In this document: positions 15,300-24,075 of the stretch, piece by piece | How positions within the stretch are numbered: the stretch's first letter is position 1 | How the letters are laid out: the number at the start of each line of letters is the position of its first letter | NCBI GenBank assembly: GCA_002454425.1 | Contig: DKIV01000055.1 | Coordinates: forward strand, 1 to 58,109 | From: Sphingobacteriaceae bacterium UBA6709 | GTDB taxonomy: Bacteria > Bacteroidota > Bacteroidia > Sphingobacteriales > Sphingobacteriaceae | DNA length: 58,109 bases | Reading direction: 5' to 3' | The notes under the pieces: model-generated | Seen by the model: only the letters and a program-made list of their open reading frames with translations | Told to the model about the DNA's origin: nothing | Database searches by the model: none | Made by a program: the position numbers and the translations under genes

Positions 15300-17162
15300 T
15301 TAGAATAAGTAACCATTCTTCAACTTACCATTCGATTCACTGATAACAATACTTGCCATAGGAAATACGTGTCTATTTGCAACCGGTGCATTCAAACCAC
15401 TGCTGTAGGATTTAAACAGCGATATTGTTGTGCTATTCGTGGTAGCAGACACTCCAGACAACCAAGATACTTTCTGGAATCCTGCAGGGGCGTTTCCATC
15501 GCCTAGATTATCGTCAATATTAATAGTATTCCTATTGATTTCGTCTGTAGCTCCGGAAGTATTAAACTGGTAGAACAGTGCCACCGGCAACCTATCAAAT
15601 GGAGCCTGACGTGTCAGCATCTTTTCAAGATTCTGCTTTTGCGTAGCAATCTTCTGAGATAAAAGATTCCATCTCACCAAATCATATTTACGAATTCCTT
15701 CACCACCAAACTCAAAAGCTCTCTCATCAACAATGGCATTGAAGAATTCATCTTTGGAACTCTTGGAATCAACGTACGCATCAACCATCGTAGCCTGATC
15801 AGCAGCAGTAAATGCACGACTACGTACTTGTTTTAAAGCGGCCTTGGCATCGCTCGTCGGCCCATTATTAAGTTCATTCTCTGTTTCTGCATACATAAGA
15901 AGAATATCAGAGTAACGCATAACAATCCAGTTTATACCAGTAAGTACCTTACCTGTAGCACTAGCGTTACCATTCCGGTAATCATCGGCCATTTTACGAA
16001 GATCCCACTTAGCAAAGTTCCATTGAATAGGATTGGCATTAATAACTTCTAATTGATCGCCGGCAGAGTTGCTATACTGTATATAGCTAACAGTAGCATC
16101 ACGTCGTAAATCCTTCCTATCGAATGAATAATAATAGGTAGCCCCAGTAGAGACCATGTTCGCATTGTTCTGAAAACCATACTTCTTGTTTGAAGAAAAG
16201 CGCACTCCGATAGAATAACCAGCTTCCCCGCTACGTTGAATCCCCATAGCTACCTCAAAAAGATTCTCACGCGCAGCCTGATCAAGCGTCCTTTTATTAG
16301 CAAGCTCCCATACTGTAGAGAAAGAGGTATTTAATCTGTGACGACCGCTACTGATTACGTCAAGACATGCTTGATTTGCGATTTTATAGTATTCTAAGTA
16401 ATTAGATCCTCTCTCCGTAGGAAAATTATCCCTATTCCTTATAGAGTAACCGCCTCTTGTAAGAGCCACTCGAGCTAAAAGGCCTTTTACAAATCCCTTT
16501 GTTACACGCTCAGAGGAAATCGACGTTCCTTGTCCTACCCATGGCACCAGTTCCGCCGCCTTTTGAAGATCGGCAATGAGAGCATCATAAATATCATCAC
16601 GATCAGATGGATCAACATAGAAATTTGAACCGTCTGCCTTTGTTGGCTCCGTTTTAAAAGGCACATCACCCCAATTACGACAAAGATCAAGATATGCCAT
16701 TGCTCTAAGAGTAATGGCTTCGCCTAAGTAAGCGTTCATAGTTGCCTTCTCTGCATCTGTACCTGATTGCATCAAAGGACTGTTGTTTACTCCCTCAATT
16801 ACCTGATTTGCACGTTCAACAACCTGATAGAGGTTATCCCATTCTCTTTGCAAGGCATCATTAGAGGGCGTTCCATAGTAATTCGAAAGCCCTCGGTAAG
16901 TTGCGGCGTTGTAATCCGCCGTACCTGCTTGTACCCATTCAATATCAGAATTACACGGGTACACCAGAGAAAGGCGCTGGGAATAGCTCCAGTCTGTTGT
17001 TAGAAGCGAATAAATACCCGTTACCGCATAATTAGTAAAATCAAGAGATTTATAAACTACTTCGGGAACGAATTGAGACTCTGGCTCAGTAGCAAGGAAA
17101 TCCTTACAAGAACTTATTCCCAGAGACATTACTATTATAATAGATGAAAATATCTTCTTCAT
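15300..17162 (-). CDS. SusD/RagB family nutrient-binding outer membrane lipoprotein
   Basis: SusD-like proteins form the lid over the SusC channel and capture oligosaccharides at the surface. The 620-residue protein has a lipoprotein signal (GISSC, C19, followed by KDF). Typical SusD segments follow: AVTGIYSLLT, RANQVIEGVNN, EAITLRAMAYLDLCRNWGDVPF (the conserved helix), VTKGFVKGLLARVALTRGGY, ILLMYAETENELNNGPT and the C-terminal VDERAFEFGGEGIRKYDLVRW. It lies 11 bases after susC. Context points to oligogalacturonides as the ligand; sequence alone does not show this. Confidence 0.95.
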   Translation of the reverse strand: MKKIFSSIIIVMSLGISSCKDFLATEPESQFVPEVVYKSLDFTNYAVTGIYSLLTTDWSYSQRLSLVYPCNSDIEWVQAGTADYNAATYRGLSNYYGTPSNDALQREWDNLYQVVERANQVIEGVNNSPLMQSGTDAEKATMNAYLGEAITLRAMAYLDLCRNWGDVPFKTEPTKADGSNFYVDPSDRDDIYDALIADLQKAAELVPWVGQGTSISSERVTKGFVKGLLARVALTRGGYSIRNRDNFPTERGSNYLEYYKIANQACLDVISSGRHRLNTSFSTVWELANKRTLDQAARENLFEVAMGIQRSGEAGYSIGVRFSSNKKYGFQNNANMVSTGATYYYSFDRKDLRRDATVSYIQYSNSAGDQLEVINANPIQWNFAKWDLRKMADDYRNGNASATGKVLTGINWIVMRYSDILLMYAETENELNNGPTSDAKAALKQVRSRAFTAADQATMVDAYVDSKSSKDEFFNAIVDERAFEFGGEGIRKYDLVRWNLLSQKIATQKQNLEKMLTRQAPFDRLPVALFYQFNTSGATDEINRNTINIDDNLGDGNAPAGFQKVSWLSGVSATTNSTTISLFKSYSSGLNAPVANRHVFPMASIVISESNGKLKNGYLF

Positions 17163-17173
17163 AAAACCTTTAA

Positions 17174-20100
17174 TTAAAATGTAACATTAACTCCTGCAAC
17201 AAACTGACGACTTCTTGGATACGCTGAATAATCTACATTCGGTGTCATCGGTGTGTCTCTCCGGGTATTTACCTCAGGATCAAAGCCACTATACTTAGTG
17301 AATGTGTACAAATTATAAGCAGTACAGTAAATACGCAGGTTCTGAATTAATGCTTTCTTAAGTAACTTAGTAGGAAAAGTATAACCTAAAGTAATATTGT
17401 TAATTCTTAGGAATGAACCATCCTCAATTGCCCATGAATGTAACGGTGTTGAGGTCATCGCCGGCATCCAGATGGAGGCGTTCTTATTCAACTCACGTAA
17501 TCTGACTGGATCTGCATTATTTCCAAACAATACATTATAGCCTGTACTAGGGTCAATAACGGTGAAACGATTGGACAGACTCATGTCTGTTGTAAGATTC
17601 TGATATCTGCGAGTCTGCGCGAACGTTGTGTAGTCAATCTTATTGGCATTATATACATCAACACCGAGAACGAAGTTGCAGAATACCGACATATCAAAGC
17701 CTTTGTAATTACCGCTGATATTAAAACCACCTGTAAGATCAGGCTGAGCATTCCCGATAACGGTACGATCAGCGTCAGTAATTCTATCAGGATTGCTGCC
17801 ATCAAGTTTCTTGAACTTCAAAGCACCTGGACCAAAGTAATTTCCAGCTCCTGTAAGACTTGAGTTACTTGCAACTCCTGACTTAAGGAGCCATTTCTTG
17901 GTTGCCGCATCAAAGTCAAAATCATCAAATGAGTACATTCCATCAGTTTGGTAGCCGTAAATCAGACCTACCGAACGCCCCTGCTCAATCAGATAATCGC
18001 CCGCAGGGGAAATAGATGCATTCCAGCCTGAAGTGTATAATTTGAAGTTCTGATCACCGTTTTTAAACCTATCAACTTTGTTCCAGTTCCTTGCAATGTT
18101 GAATGCGAAGTTCAACCCCCAGTCTTTCTTTCTTACGATCTGAGCATCCATAGAAAGCTCGATACCTCTATTTGAAGTACGACCTACGTTCTGCATCTGT
18201 GAGGCGAAACCAGTACTTGTTGGAATAGGTGCATCAATCAACAAATCCTTAGTAGTATTATGATAGAGATCGATCACTCCATTGATCCTTGAATTAAGGA
18301 ATCCAAAGTCAATACCAACATTTCTTGAAATCGTTGTTTCCCATTTCAAGTCAGGATTTGCTAAACGTGAACCAGGAATTAACTGCGGAGCTTCCGCTTC
18401 TCCAGGAAAGTATGGCTTGTTGTTTGTAGCTGTAGAATATAACAACTGCCACAAACCGTCGTCGATACGGTTATTACCTGCCATACCAATGCTTGCGCGA
18501 AGTTTCAGGTTTGACATCCACGATTTTGTAGACTTCATGAAGTCCTCCTCCAAAATCCTCCATCCCACAGATGCTGAAGGGAAATAGCCCCATTGATTGC
18601 CTTCAGCGAACTTACTTGACCCGTCAGCACGGAAAGTAAGACTTGCTAAGTACTTATCATTACCTGAATAATTTATACGTCCAAAGAATGAAGCCAAATG
18701 GTTTGGCTGAATAATGTTGGTGATCGTTGGCTGAGGTGTTCCAAGATTCATCATTGCCAGCGCCTGCTGCGATGTTGTATTTGTTGGAAAAAACCGAGAT
18801 TCACTCTTAATATTCTTGCCGGTTACAGCAAGAAGCTCCTGGCCGATCATAGCATTAATATTATGACCTTTCTTCAAATCAAAACTATAATTGACGGTAT
18901 TTGCTACACGCCAAGAATCAGATTCTGAAGGATTGATCACAGCAAGAGGCTTACCTCCATACTGACGGGCATTTGAAGTGGAAACGCCCCAAACCTGATC
19001 GATTCTGTTGCGATTGATATCATATCCAAGCTCTGTTCTGAACTTTAAGTTCTTCACAGGAGTCCAGTTAATGGCTGCATTAAAGTTTGAAGCTACTCTT
19101 GTCTGCTTCTTGTACTCATCGTTTGTTGAAAGTACAGGGTCAAATAGTAAACTTGCGGCCTCCGCTGACTGATCGTCATCAATATTATCTGAGAACGCAC
19201 GAAGACCTCTTGTTGGTGCGTATTTCACAGCATTACGAAGACGAGTATTCGCTCCTGAACCGTTAGAGGTTCCTGCTCCGTCAATAGTAGTATGCGCGAA
19301 ACGCGTCACAAAATCAATATTTATCCACTTATTAACAGTAGTATTCAGCTTCAGGTTGAGGTTGTTTCTCTTAAATCCAGAACCAATCATGATCGCATCC
19401 TCATCTGCACGTGTAATGCCTAAGCTATACTTCGTACTCTTAGTACCACCGCTGATTGATACGTTATGGTTTTGCTGATAAGCCGTCCTTCCAAAAACTT
19501 GCTTCTGCCAATTAAGTCCTTTTTGCGCCTTATAAATATCAAGGTCAAAGAAATCACCATAATACTGATTGAACGTAGAAGACTGATCGAGCTCATATTG
19601 ATAGTATGTATACTCATAAGGATTCAACGTAGGAAGATATTTAGAAATGGTTCTCATACCAACGAAACCATTATAGTTAACACTTATCTTTCCTTCAGAG
19701 CCTCCTTTAGTAGTAATGATGAATACTCCATTCGCTCCACGAGCACCGTAGATAGCTGCAGATGAAGCATCCTTTAGGATATCGATAGAAGCGATATCAG
19801 TAGGCGCAATATTGGAAATAGACGTTACAGGAAAGCCATCCACAATATATAGTGGTGAGTTATCCTGAGAGATAGATCCTCCACCACGGACACGGATAGT
19901 AAATTCAGCGTCAGGAGATCCTTCTGTTGCTTGAACTTGAACCCCTGGCATACGACCCTGAATAGCTTCTGCTGTAGATGATAATGGAATCTTCGCCAAC
20001 TCTTTAGCACCTATTGACGTAACGGCTCCCGTCAGATCCTTCTTCTTTGACGTTCCGTAACCTACGGACACAACAACCTCATCCAGTGCGCTAGAGCTAC

Positions 20101-20689
20101 TTTTAAGGGTAACTTTTAGATTCTTCTGTCCGGATAAAGTAACTTCTTTTGTTTCAAACCCGACATAGGTAAATACAAGTGTTGCATTCGAAGGCGTGGT
20201 AAGCTTAAAGCTACCTGTCATGTCAGTGGATACACCTCTTGAAGTACCTTTGACCTTTACAGATACACCGATCAGCTCCTCGCCTTTTTCGTCAACCACT
20301 TTTCCCGTGACTACAACGTCGGCGCGAGCACCAAGTTTATTATTAATAACTATCAACTGATTTTCCAGCAATTGATAGGTCAGGTCTGTACCTTTTAAAA
20401 GTTCACTCATCGCAGCCTCGATAGTAAGGTCTGACAACTGCACCGATATCTTATCTTTAATCCCCTTTAAATTGGCATTATAAAGAAACCGATAATTTGT
20501 TTGTCCTTCAATCTTGCTTATAATCTCAGAAATCGAGGCATCCGTCATTTTCAGATTTACCTTGCTTTGAGAGAAGCTGGCTGCAGAAGCAGTGAAAGTA
20601 AAAGCTGCTATTAGCAAGGCTGTTAGTTTCATGGCTAGTGCACATTTTTTCCAATACGATTTATCTGAAATCGTAAAAAAACATTTCAT
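17174..20689 (-). CDS. SusC/RagA family TonB-dependent outer membrane transporter with STN domain
   Basis: SusC-like proteins import oligosaccharides across the outer membrane using TonB energy. The 1171-residue product has a cytoplasmic start and a signal segment (about 20-40, LTALLIAAFTFTASAASF). An STN domain follows (about 45-115, ISEIISKIEGQTNYRFLYN), the part that signals to a FecR anti-sigma factor. Next come a carboxypeptidase-D-like regulatory domain (about 125-200), the TonB-box/linker DEVVVSVGYGTSKKKDLTGAV, the plug (IQGRMPGVQV, PLYIVDGFPV, IDILKDASSAAIYGARGANGV) and a C-terminal beta-barrel ending FVAGVNVTF. It is preceded by fecR. The STN domain implies trans-envelope induction, yet no ECF sigma gene is adjacent. 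Confidence 0.95.
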   Translation of the reverse strand: MKCFFTISDKSYWKKCALAMKLTALLIAAFTFTASAASFSQSKVNLKMTDASISEIISKIEGQTNYRFLYNANLKGIKDKISVQLSDLTIEAAMSELLKGTDLTYQLLENQLIVINNKLGARADVVVTGKVVDEKGEELIGVSVKVKGTSRGVSTDMTGSFKLTTPSNATLVFTYVGFETKEVTLSGQKNLKVTLKSSSSALDEVVVSVGYGTSKKKDLTGAVTSIGAKELAKIPLSSTAEAIQGRMPGVQVQATEGSPDAEFTIRVRGGGSISQDNSPLYIVDGFPVTSISNIAPTDIASIDILKDASSAAIYGARGANGVFIITTKGGSEGKISVNYNGFVGMRTISKYLPTLNPYEYTYYQYELDQSSTFNQYYGDFFDLDIYKAQKGLNWQKQVFGRTAYQQNHNVSISGGTKSTKYSLGITRADEDAIMIGSGFKRNNLNLKLNTTVNKWINIDFVTRFAHTTIDGAGTSNGSGANTRLRNAVKYAPTRGLRAFSDNIDDDQSAEAASLLFDPVLSTNDEYKKQTRVASNFNAAINWTPVKNLKFRTELGYDINRNRIDQVWGVSTSNARQYGGKPLAVINPSESDSWRVANTVNYSFDLKKGHNINAMIGQELLAVTGKNIKSESRFFPTNTTSQQALAMMNLGTPQPTITNIIQPNHLASFFGRINYSGNDKYLASLTFRADGSSKFAEGNQWGYFPSASVGWRILEEDFMKSTKSWMSNLKLRASIGMAGNNRIDDGLWQLLYSTATNNKPYFPGEAEAPQLIPGSRLANPDLKWETTISRNVGIDFGFLNSRINGVIDLYHNTTKDLLIDAPIPTSTGFASQMQNVGRTSNRGIELSMDAQIVRKKDWGLNFAFNIARNWNKVDRFKNGDQNFKLYTSGWNASISPAGDYLIEQGRSVGLIYGYQTDGMYSFDDFDFDAATKKWLLKSGVASNSSLTGAGNYFGPGALKFKKLDGSNPDRITDADRTVIGNAQPDLTGGFNISGNYKGFDMSVFCNFVLGVDVYNANKIDYTTFAQTRRYQNLTTDMSLSNRFTVIDPSTGYNVLFGNNADPVRLRELNKNASIWMPAMTSTPLHSWAIEDGSFLRINNITLGYTFPTKLLKKALIQNLRIYCTAYNLYTFTKYSGFDPEVNTRRDTPMTPNVDYSAYPRSRQFVAGVNVTF

Positions 20690-20716
20690 ATTTTTGAACT
20701 AGGTTAATACAACAAT

Positions 20717-20734
20717 CCAACTCTGCAAAGTTGG
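20717..20734. other. Small hairpin in the susC leader
   Basis: A 6-bp stem (ccaact / agttgg) with a 6-nt loop lies 28 bases before the susC start. With the larger stem-loop at 20757-20780 it gives the fecR-susC gap two potential RNA structures. No T-run follows. Confidence 0.3.
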
Positions 20735-20756
20735 CTTACTTAAACGTTAATCGGGA

Positions 20757-20780
20757 CGGAGGATGCTGCAACATCCTTCG
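20757..20780. promoter_or_regulatory. Stem-loop between fecR and susC
   Basis: A 9-bp stem with one G-T pair (20757-20765 and 20772-20780) closes a 6-nt loop, 8 bases after the fecR stop on the minus strand. The T-rich side (tttctttttag) is on the plus strand, so it is not a canonical terminator for the operon. It may set the fecR:susC expression ratio. A comparable structure sits between fecR and susC in the second locus. Confidence 0.45.
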
Positions 20781-20787
20781 TTTCTTT

Positions 20788-21885
20788 TTAGTCCGCTATC
20801 CCGGTTGCGGTCTGATCTGTTAATTTGATATACACTTCATTTCCTTTAATTCTATAATTGAATGGCGCTACCTTTTTTAGGGCGGCAAACGCCTGGTCTA
20901 CTGTTTCCTTTCCAAATGAACCGTTAAAGCGAATATTCTTAAGCTTGTCATCCTCAAAATAAATTGAGATTCCAAAATGGCGCTCCATATCCGCGGCAAG
21001 CGACCCAAAACTCTCATCTCTGAATTCCATCCTGTCATACAACCAGGAGGTTTCCACTCGCTCTTCCGCTTTAATGTGGGTCTCAAGATTGACAACCTTC
21101 ATCTCCGAGGGGCTCACAATGCTATCCTTAAGCTTATTGAAAGCGACCTCCATTTTTTGATTAGGGTACATAAGAATCTTTTTAGTCGAATGTTTATCGT
21201 TACCGCTCAGCTCGATCTTACCTCGTAGCAACGTGGCTTCTATTTTCCCGTCGCTACCATAGCATTTGACATTGAAAGCTGTTCCCAAGACACGGATGTT
21301 AACCGCACCGGCATGCACAATAAAGGGCTTGCCAGGCATCTTTACTACATCAAAGAATGCTTCCCCCTCCAAACGCACCACTCGTTCGGTTCCGTTAAAT
21401 GACTTGTCGTAATACAATTTAGAGTCGGCATTCAACGTCACGCGAGTACCATCCGGAAGAAGAATCTCTCTCTTGTCCGCAGGCTTCGTGGACACTAATG
21501 TAATCGTTTCTTTACCTTCGGAAACGATTGCATTACGATTGAGAAAATACGCAAGAAAAAGCCCTATAGTAATAATAGCAGCATAGCTCCATCTTAACGC
21601 GGGACTTGAAAAAAGCATCCTGAATATTCCTTTCGGATCTTCCTTCTCATGATTCGCAATGATAATTTCGGCTTTCTTTAATATCCGTTTTAATTCGACG
21701 TCCTCATCTTGTCTTGGATGATCTCCATCCGGACTTACGGGCCACCACTTGCTTAACAGCATATATTGCTCGCGAGCTTCGGGATACATCGGCAACAACG
21801 CATGCAACTCTTCCATCTCCGCGGAAGTAGCCTCATTACTGAGCGCTCTCGCCATCAATACCCATATCCTATCGTTAGTACTCAT
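20788..21885 (-). CDS. FecR-family anti-sigma factor, no adjacent sigma gene
   Basis: FecR-like proteins span the inner membrane and hold an ECF sigma factor until the STN domain of an active SusC signals. The 365-residue protein has a cytoplasmic N-terminal part (about 1-95, with the typical LSNEATSAEMEELHALL), a single membrane segment (about 98-116), a periplasmic FecR domain (about 135-240, with VRLEGEAFFDVVK and VRVLGTAFNVKCY-like IRVLGTAFNVKCY) and a C-terminal DUF4974-like STN-interacting domain (about 295-355). It is 98 bases upstream of susC. Upstream there is a terminator and kduI, not the usual sigma gene, so its sigma partner must be encoded elsewhere. Confidence 0.93.
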   Translation of the reverse strand: MSTNDRIWVLMARALSNEATSAEMEELHALLPMYPEAREQYMLLSKWWPVSPDGDHPRQDEDVELKRILKKAEIIIANHEKEDPKGIFRMLFSSPALRWSYAAIITIGLFLAYFLNRNAIVSEGKETITLVSTKPADKREILLPDGTRVTLNADSKLYYDKSFNGTERVVRLEGEAFFDVVKMPGKPFIVHAGAVNIRVLGTAFNVKCYGSDGKIEATLLRGKIELSGNDKHSTKKILMYPNQKMEVAFNKLKDSIVSPSEMKVVNLETHIKAEERVETSWLYDRMEFRDESFGSLAADMERHFGISIYFEDDKLKNIRFNGSFGKETVDQAFAALKKVAPFNYRIKGNEVYIKLTDQTATGIAD

Positions 21886-22040
21886 AATTGGAACAATACG
21901 GTTTAACTACTTGTATATGGTAAGACAGCATTTCGCAATACATCTACTAAAGATTTGTTTTATTTTTTTTAAAAAAAACGACAATCACCTAAAATACAGT
22001 GAATTAAAATTACAATAATTATTTACCGCAATACCCGGGG

Positions 22041-22071
22041 AAAAAAAAAGGAGGGCTTGCGACCCTCCTTT
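22041..22071 (-). terminator. Rho-independent terminator of kduI
   Basis: A 9-bp stem (22047-22055 with 22063-22071) and 7-nt loop are followed on the minus strand by nine T (22041-22049, partly overlapping the stem). It lies 23 bases past the kduI stop and separates kduI from fecR. Confidence 0.9.
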
Positions 22072-22093
22072 CCTTGTTAGAAAACAAATCTTT

Positions 22094-22930
22094 TTAGCGA
22101 ATGTCAAGCATGTTAACTACATCCATGTCTGTGTATACCTGATTTTCACCGGCCATAGCCCAAATGAATCCATAGTTAGAAGAGCCCGCTCCTGAATGGA
22201 TAGACCATGGTGGAGAAATGATCGCCTGGTGATTGTGAACAACCATATGCCTTGTTTCCTGCGGCTGACCCATGAAATGGAAAACTACATTATTTTCCGG
22301 AACGTCAAAATAGAAGTACGCTTCCATACGTCTGTCGTGCACGTGGGATGGCATCGTATTCCAAACACATCCTGTGTGAAGAATAGTAAGTCCCATAACC
22401 AACTGACAGCTCTGCGCTCCCTCCAGATGGATATACTTGTAAACAGTACGTTCATTAGCAGTTTCCTTACTTCCGATAGTCATAGGAATTGCCTGTTCTT
22501 TAGGAATATGCACTGATGGATATTCTTTGTGCGCAGGCACTGAATATAAAAAGAACAGTGCAGGCTCAGCGGCATTTACGCTCTTGAACGTCACCTTTTT
22601 GCTTCCTTTTCCGACATACACGGCGTCAAGTTTTTGCACTGTGAAGCTTGTTCCGTCAACAGTTATGATACCTTCACCGCCTACGTTTATAGCACCAAGT
22701 TCTCTGCGCTCGAGAAAATAATCAGCTCTCAAATTTTCATATACAGGTAATTCAAGCTCCTGATTTACTGGCGCCACGCTACCAACAATCGCTCTATCAT
22801 AATGAGAATATGTAAAGCTGAACTGATCCGCTTGCATCAGATCCTCCAATAAAAAGTTAGCGCGCAGCTCAGCAGTATTTAATCCTGCAACCTCATTGGG
22901 GCCTTGCGCATATCTTTGATTCATGATCAT
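22094..22930 (-). CDS. kduI: 5-dehydro-4-deoxy-D-glucuronate isomerase
   Basis: KduI isomerises 5-keto-4-deoxyuronate, formed from the unsaturated uronic acid released by GH105 and lyases, to 2,5-diketo-3-deoxygluconate. The 278 residues equal the E. coli length. The zinc ligands fall at the same numbers as in E. coli KduI: H196 and H198 (TMPSHVHDRRMEAY), E203 and H245 (SIHSGAGS). Other family segments are MNQRYAQGPNEV and GGEGIITVDG. A second in-frame ATG two codons in (22924) could be the real start. The next enzyme, KduD, is not in the window. The gene is monocistronic, with its own terminator. Confidence 0.96.
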   Translation of the reverse strand: MIMNQRYAQGPNEVAGLNTAELRANFLLEDLMQADQFSFTYSHYDRAIVGSVAPVNQELELPVYENLRADYFLERRELGAINVGGEGIITVDGTSFTVQKLDAVYVGKGSKKVTFKSVNAAEPALFFLYSVPAHKEYPSVHIPKEQAIPMTIGSKETANERTVYKYIHLEGAQSCQLVMGLTILHTGCVWNTMPSHVHDRRMEAYFYFDVPENNVVFHFMGQPQETRHMVVHNHQAIISPPWSIHSGAGSSNYGFIWAMAGENQVYTDMDVVNMLDIR

Positions 22931-23161
22931 ATTGTATGTTTTTGGTTTTTATAGTGTTAATTACTCTCGAATATAAGCCCGTCGGGCGTTATACCTATAG
23001 GAAAGGCTAAGTACAACGACAACGCCGCCAGGTTCGTCACTGATTACAGATACCCTGCATTGTGCGTGAACGTCGCAAATTACATTTTATAGCTAACAAA
23101 CGGAAAAGGTTTACATAAATTTAACGGGATAGACCAGGAAGAACACCTAGGTACTAAAAGC

Positions 23162-23194
23162 AAAAAAGGCCCTGAGCGCTAACGCTTCAGGACC
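23162..23194 (-). terminator. Probable terminator of the sdh operon
   Basis: An interrupted stem (23171-23178 with 23183-23191, one bulged T, 4-nt loop) is followed on the minus strand by six T (23162-23167). It lies 36 bases past the sdhB stop. The remainder of the 22931-23229 gap is the kduI upstream region, where I saw no clear promoter. Confidence 0.75.
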
Positions 23195-23229
23195 TAATAG
23201 AGTTTCCTCCTTGCCTCGTACAGGCAAAA

Positions 23230-24000
23230 TTAGTGAATTTCCTCTTCTTTAAAGAATTTGGCATTAAAATAATCACGACGCATACGGTTGATATTCGTCA
23301 GCGATATACCCTTCGGACATTCAATCTCACAGGCGCCTGTATTGGTACAACTACCAAAGCCCTCTTCATCCATCTGAGCCACCATCGCCTGTACACGACG
23401 ATATCTTTCGGGCTGACCCTGAGGCAGTAAGGCCAACTGCGAAATTTTTGCTGACACAAACAAAGCCGCTGAAGCATTCTTACATGCCGCAACACAAGCC
23501 CCACAACCAATACACTCAGCCGCATTAAAAGCTTCATCAGCAACAAACTTAGGAATGGCTATTTCATTTGCATCAGGAACACCTCCGGTATTTACCGAAA
23601 TAAAACCTCCCGCTTGTTGTATACGATCAAAGGCGCTGCGATCTACAGCAAGGTCCTTAATTACAGGGAAAGCCTCTGCACGCCAAGGCTCAACAACAAT
23701 CGTCTGACCGTCATGGAAGCTCCTCATATGCAGCTGACAGGTTGTAATTCCTTGCTTAGGGCCGTGAGGACGGCCATTGATATAAAGAGAACAAGCGCCA
23801 CAAATTCCCTCACGACAATCATGATCAAAATGAATCGGATCTTCCTGCTTTTTCACTAAACGTTCATTTACAACATCCAGCATCTCGAGGAAAGACATAT
23901 CCGGCGAAATTTCATCCGCTTTATAAGTAACAAAGTCTCCCTTATCACCACCCTTATTTTGTCTCCAAACCTTGAGGGTTAAATTCATATTTCCGCTCAT
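23230..24000 (-). CDS. sdhB: Succinate dehydrogenase / fumarate reductase iron-sulfur subunit
   Basis: SdhB passes electrons from the flavoprotein to the membrane quinone site. The 256-residue protein has three cluster motifs. The [2Fe-2S] cysteines are C62, C67, C70 and C88 (CREGICGAC, TTC). The [4Fe-4S] cysteines are C163, C166 and C169 (CIGCGAC), completed by C228. The [3Fe-4S] cysteines are C173, C218 and C224 (CTNTGACEIECPKG). The length and the Asp/Cys spacing are as in the Bacteroidetes quinol:fumarate reductase / succinate dehydrogenase group. It is last in sdhC-sdhA-sdhB, 75 bases after sdhA, and its terminator follows. Confidence 0.96.
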   Translation of the reverse strand: MSGNMNLTLKVWRQNKGGDKGDFVTYKADEISPDMSFLEMLDVVNERLVKKQEDPIHFDHDCREGICGACSLYINGRPHGPKQGITTCQLHMRSFHDGQTIVVEPWRAEAFPVIKDLAVDRSAFDRIQQAGGFISVNTGGVPDANEIAIPKFVADEAFNAAECIGCGACVAACKNASAALFVSAKISQLALLPQGQPERYRRVQAMVAQMDEEGFGSCTNTGACEIECPKGISLTNINRMRRDYFNAKFFKEEEIH

Positions 24001-24075
24001 CGTATATTATTTTGATGGCAAGCTGAGCTTCCCAATATTTTTAACTTAAATTATCCTTTTTTAAAGAGCACAATA

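Noticed and set aside
20757..20790. Plus-strand terminator (stem-loop followed by tttctttttag) between susC and fecR
   Set aside because: No plus-strand gene precedes it. I treat the stem-loop as an intercistronic element of the minus-strand operon instead.
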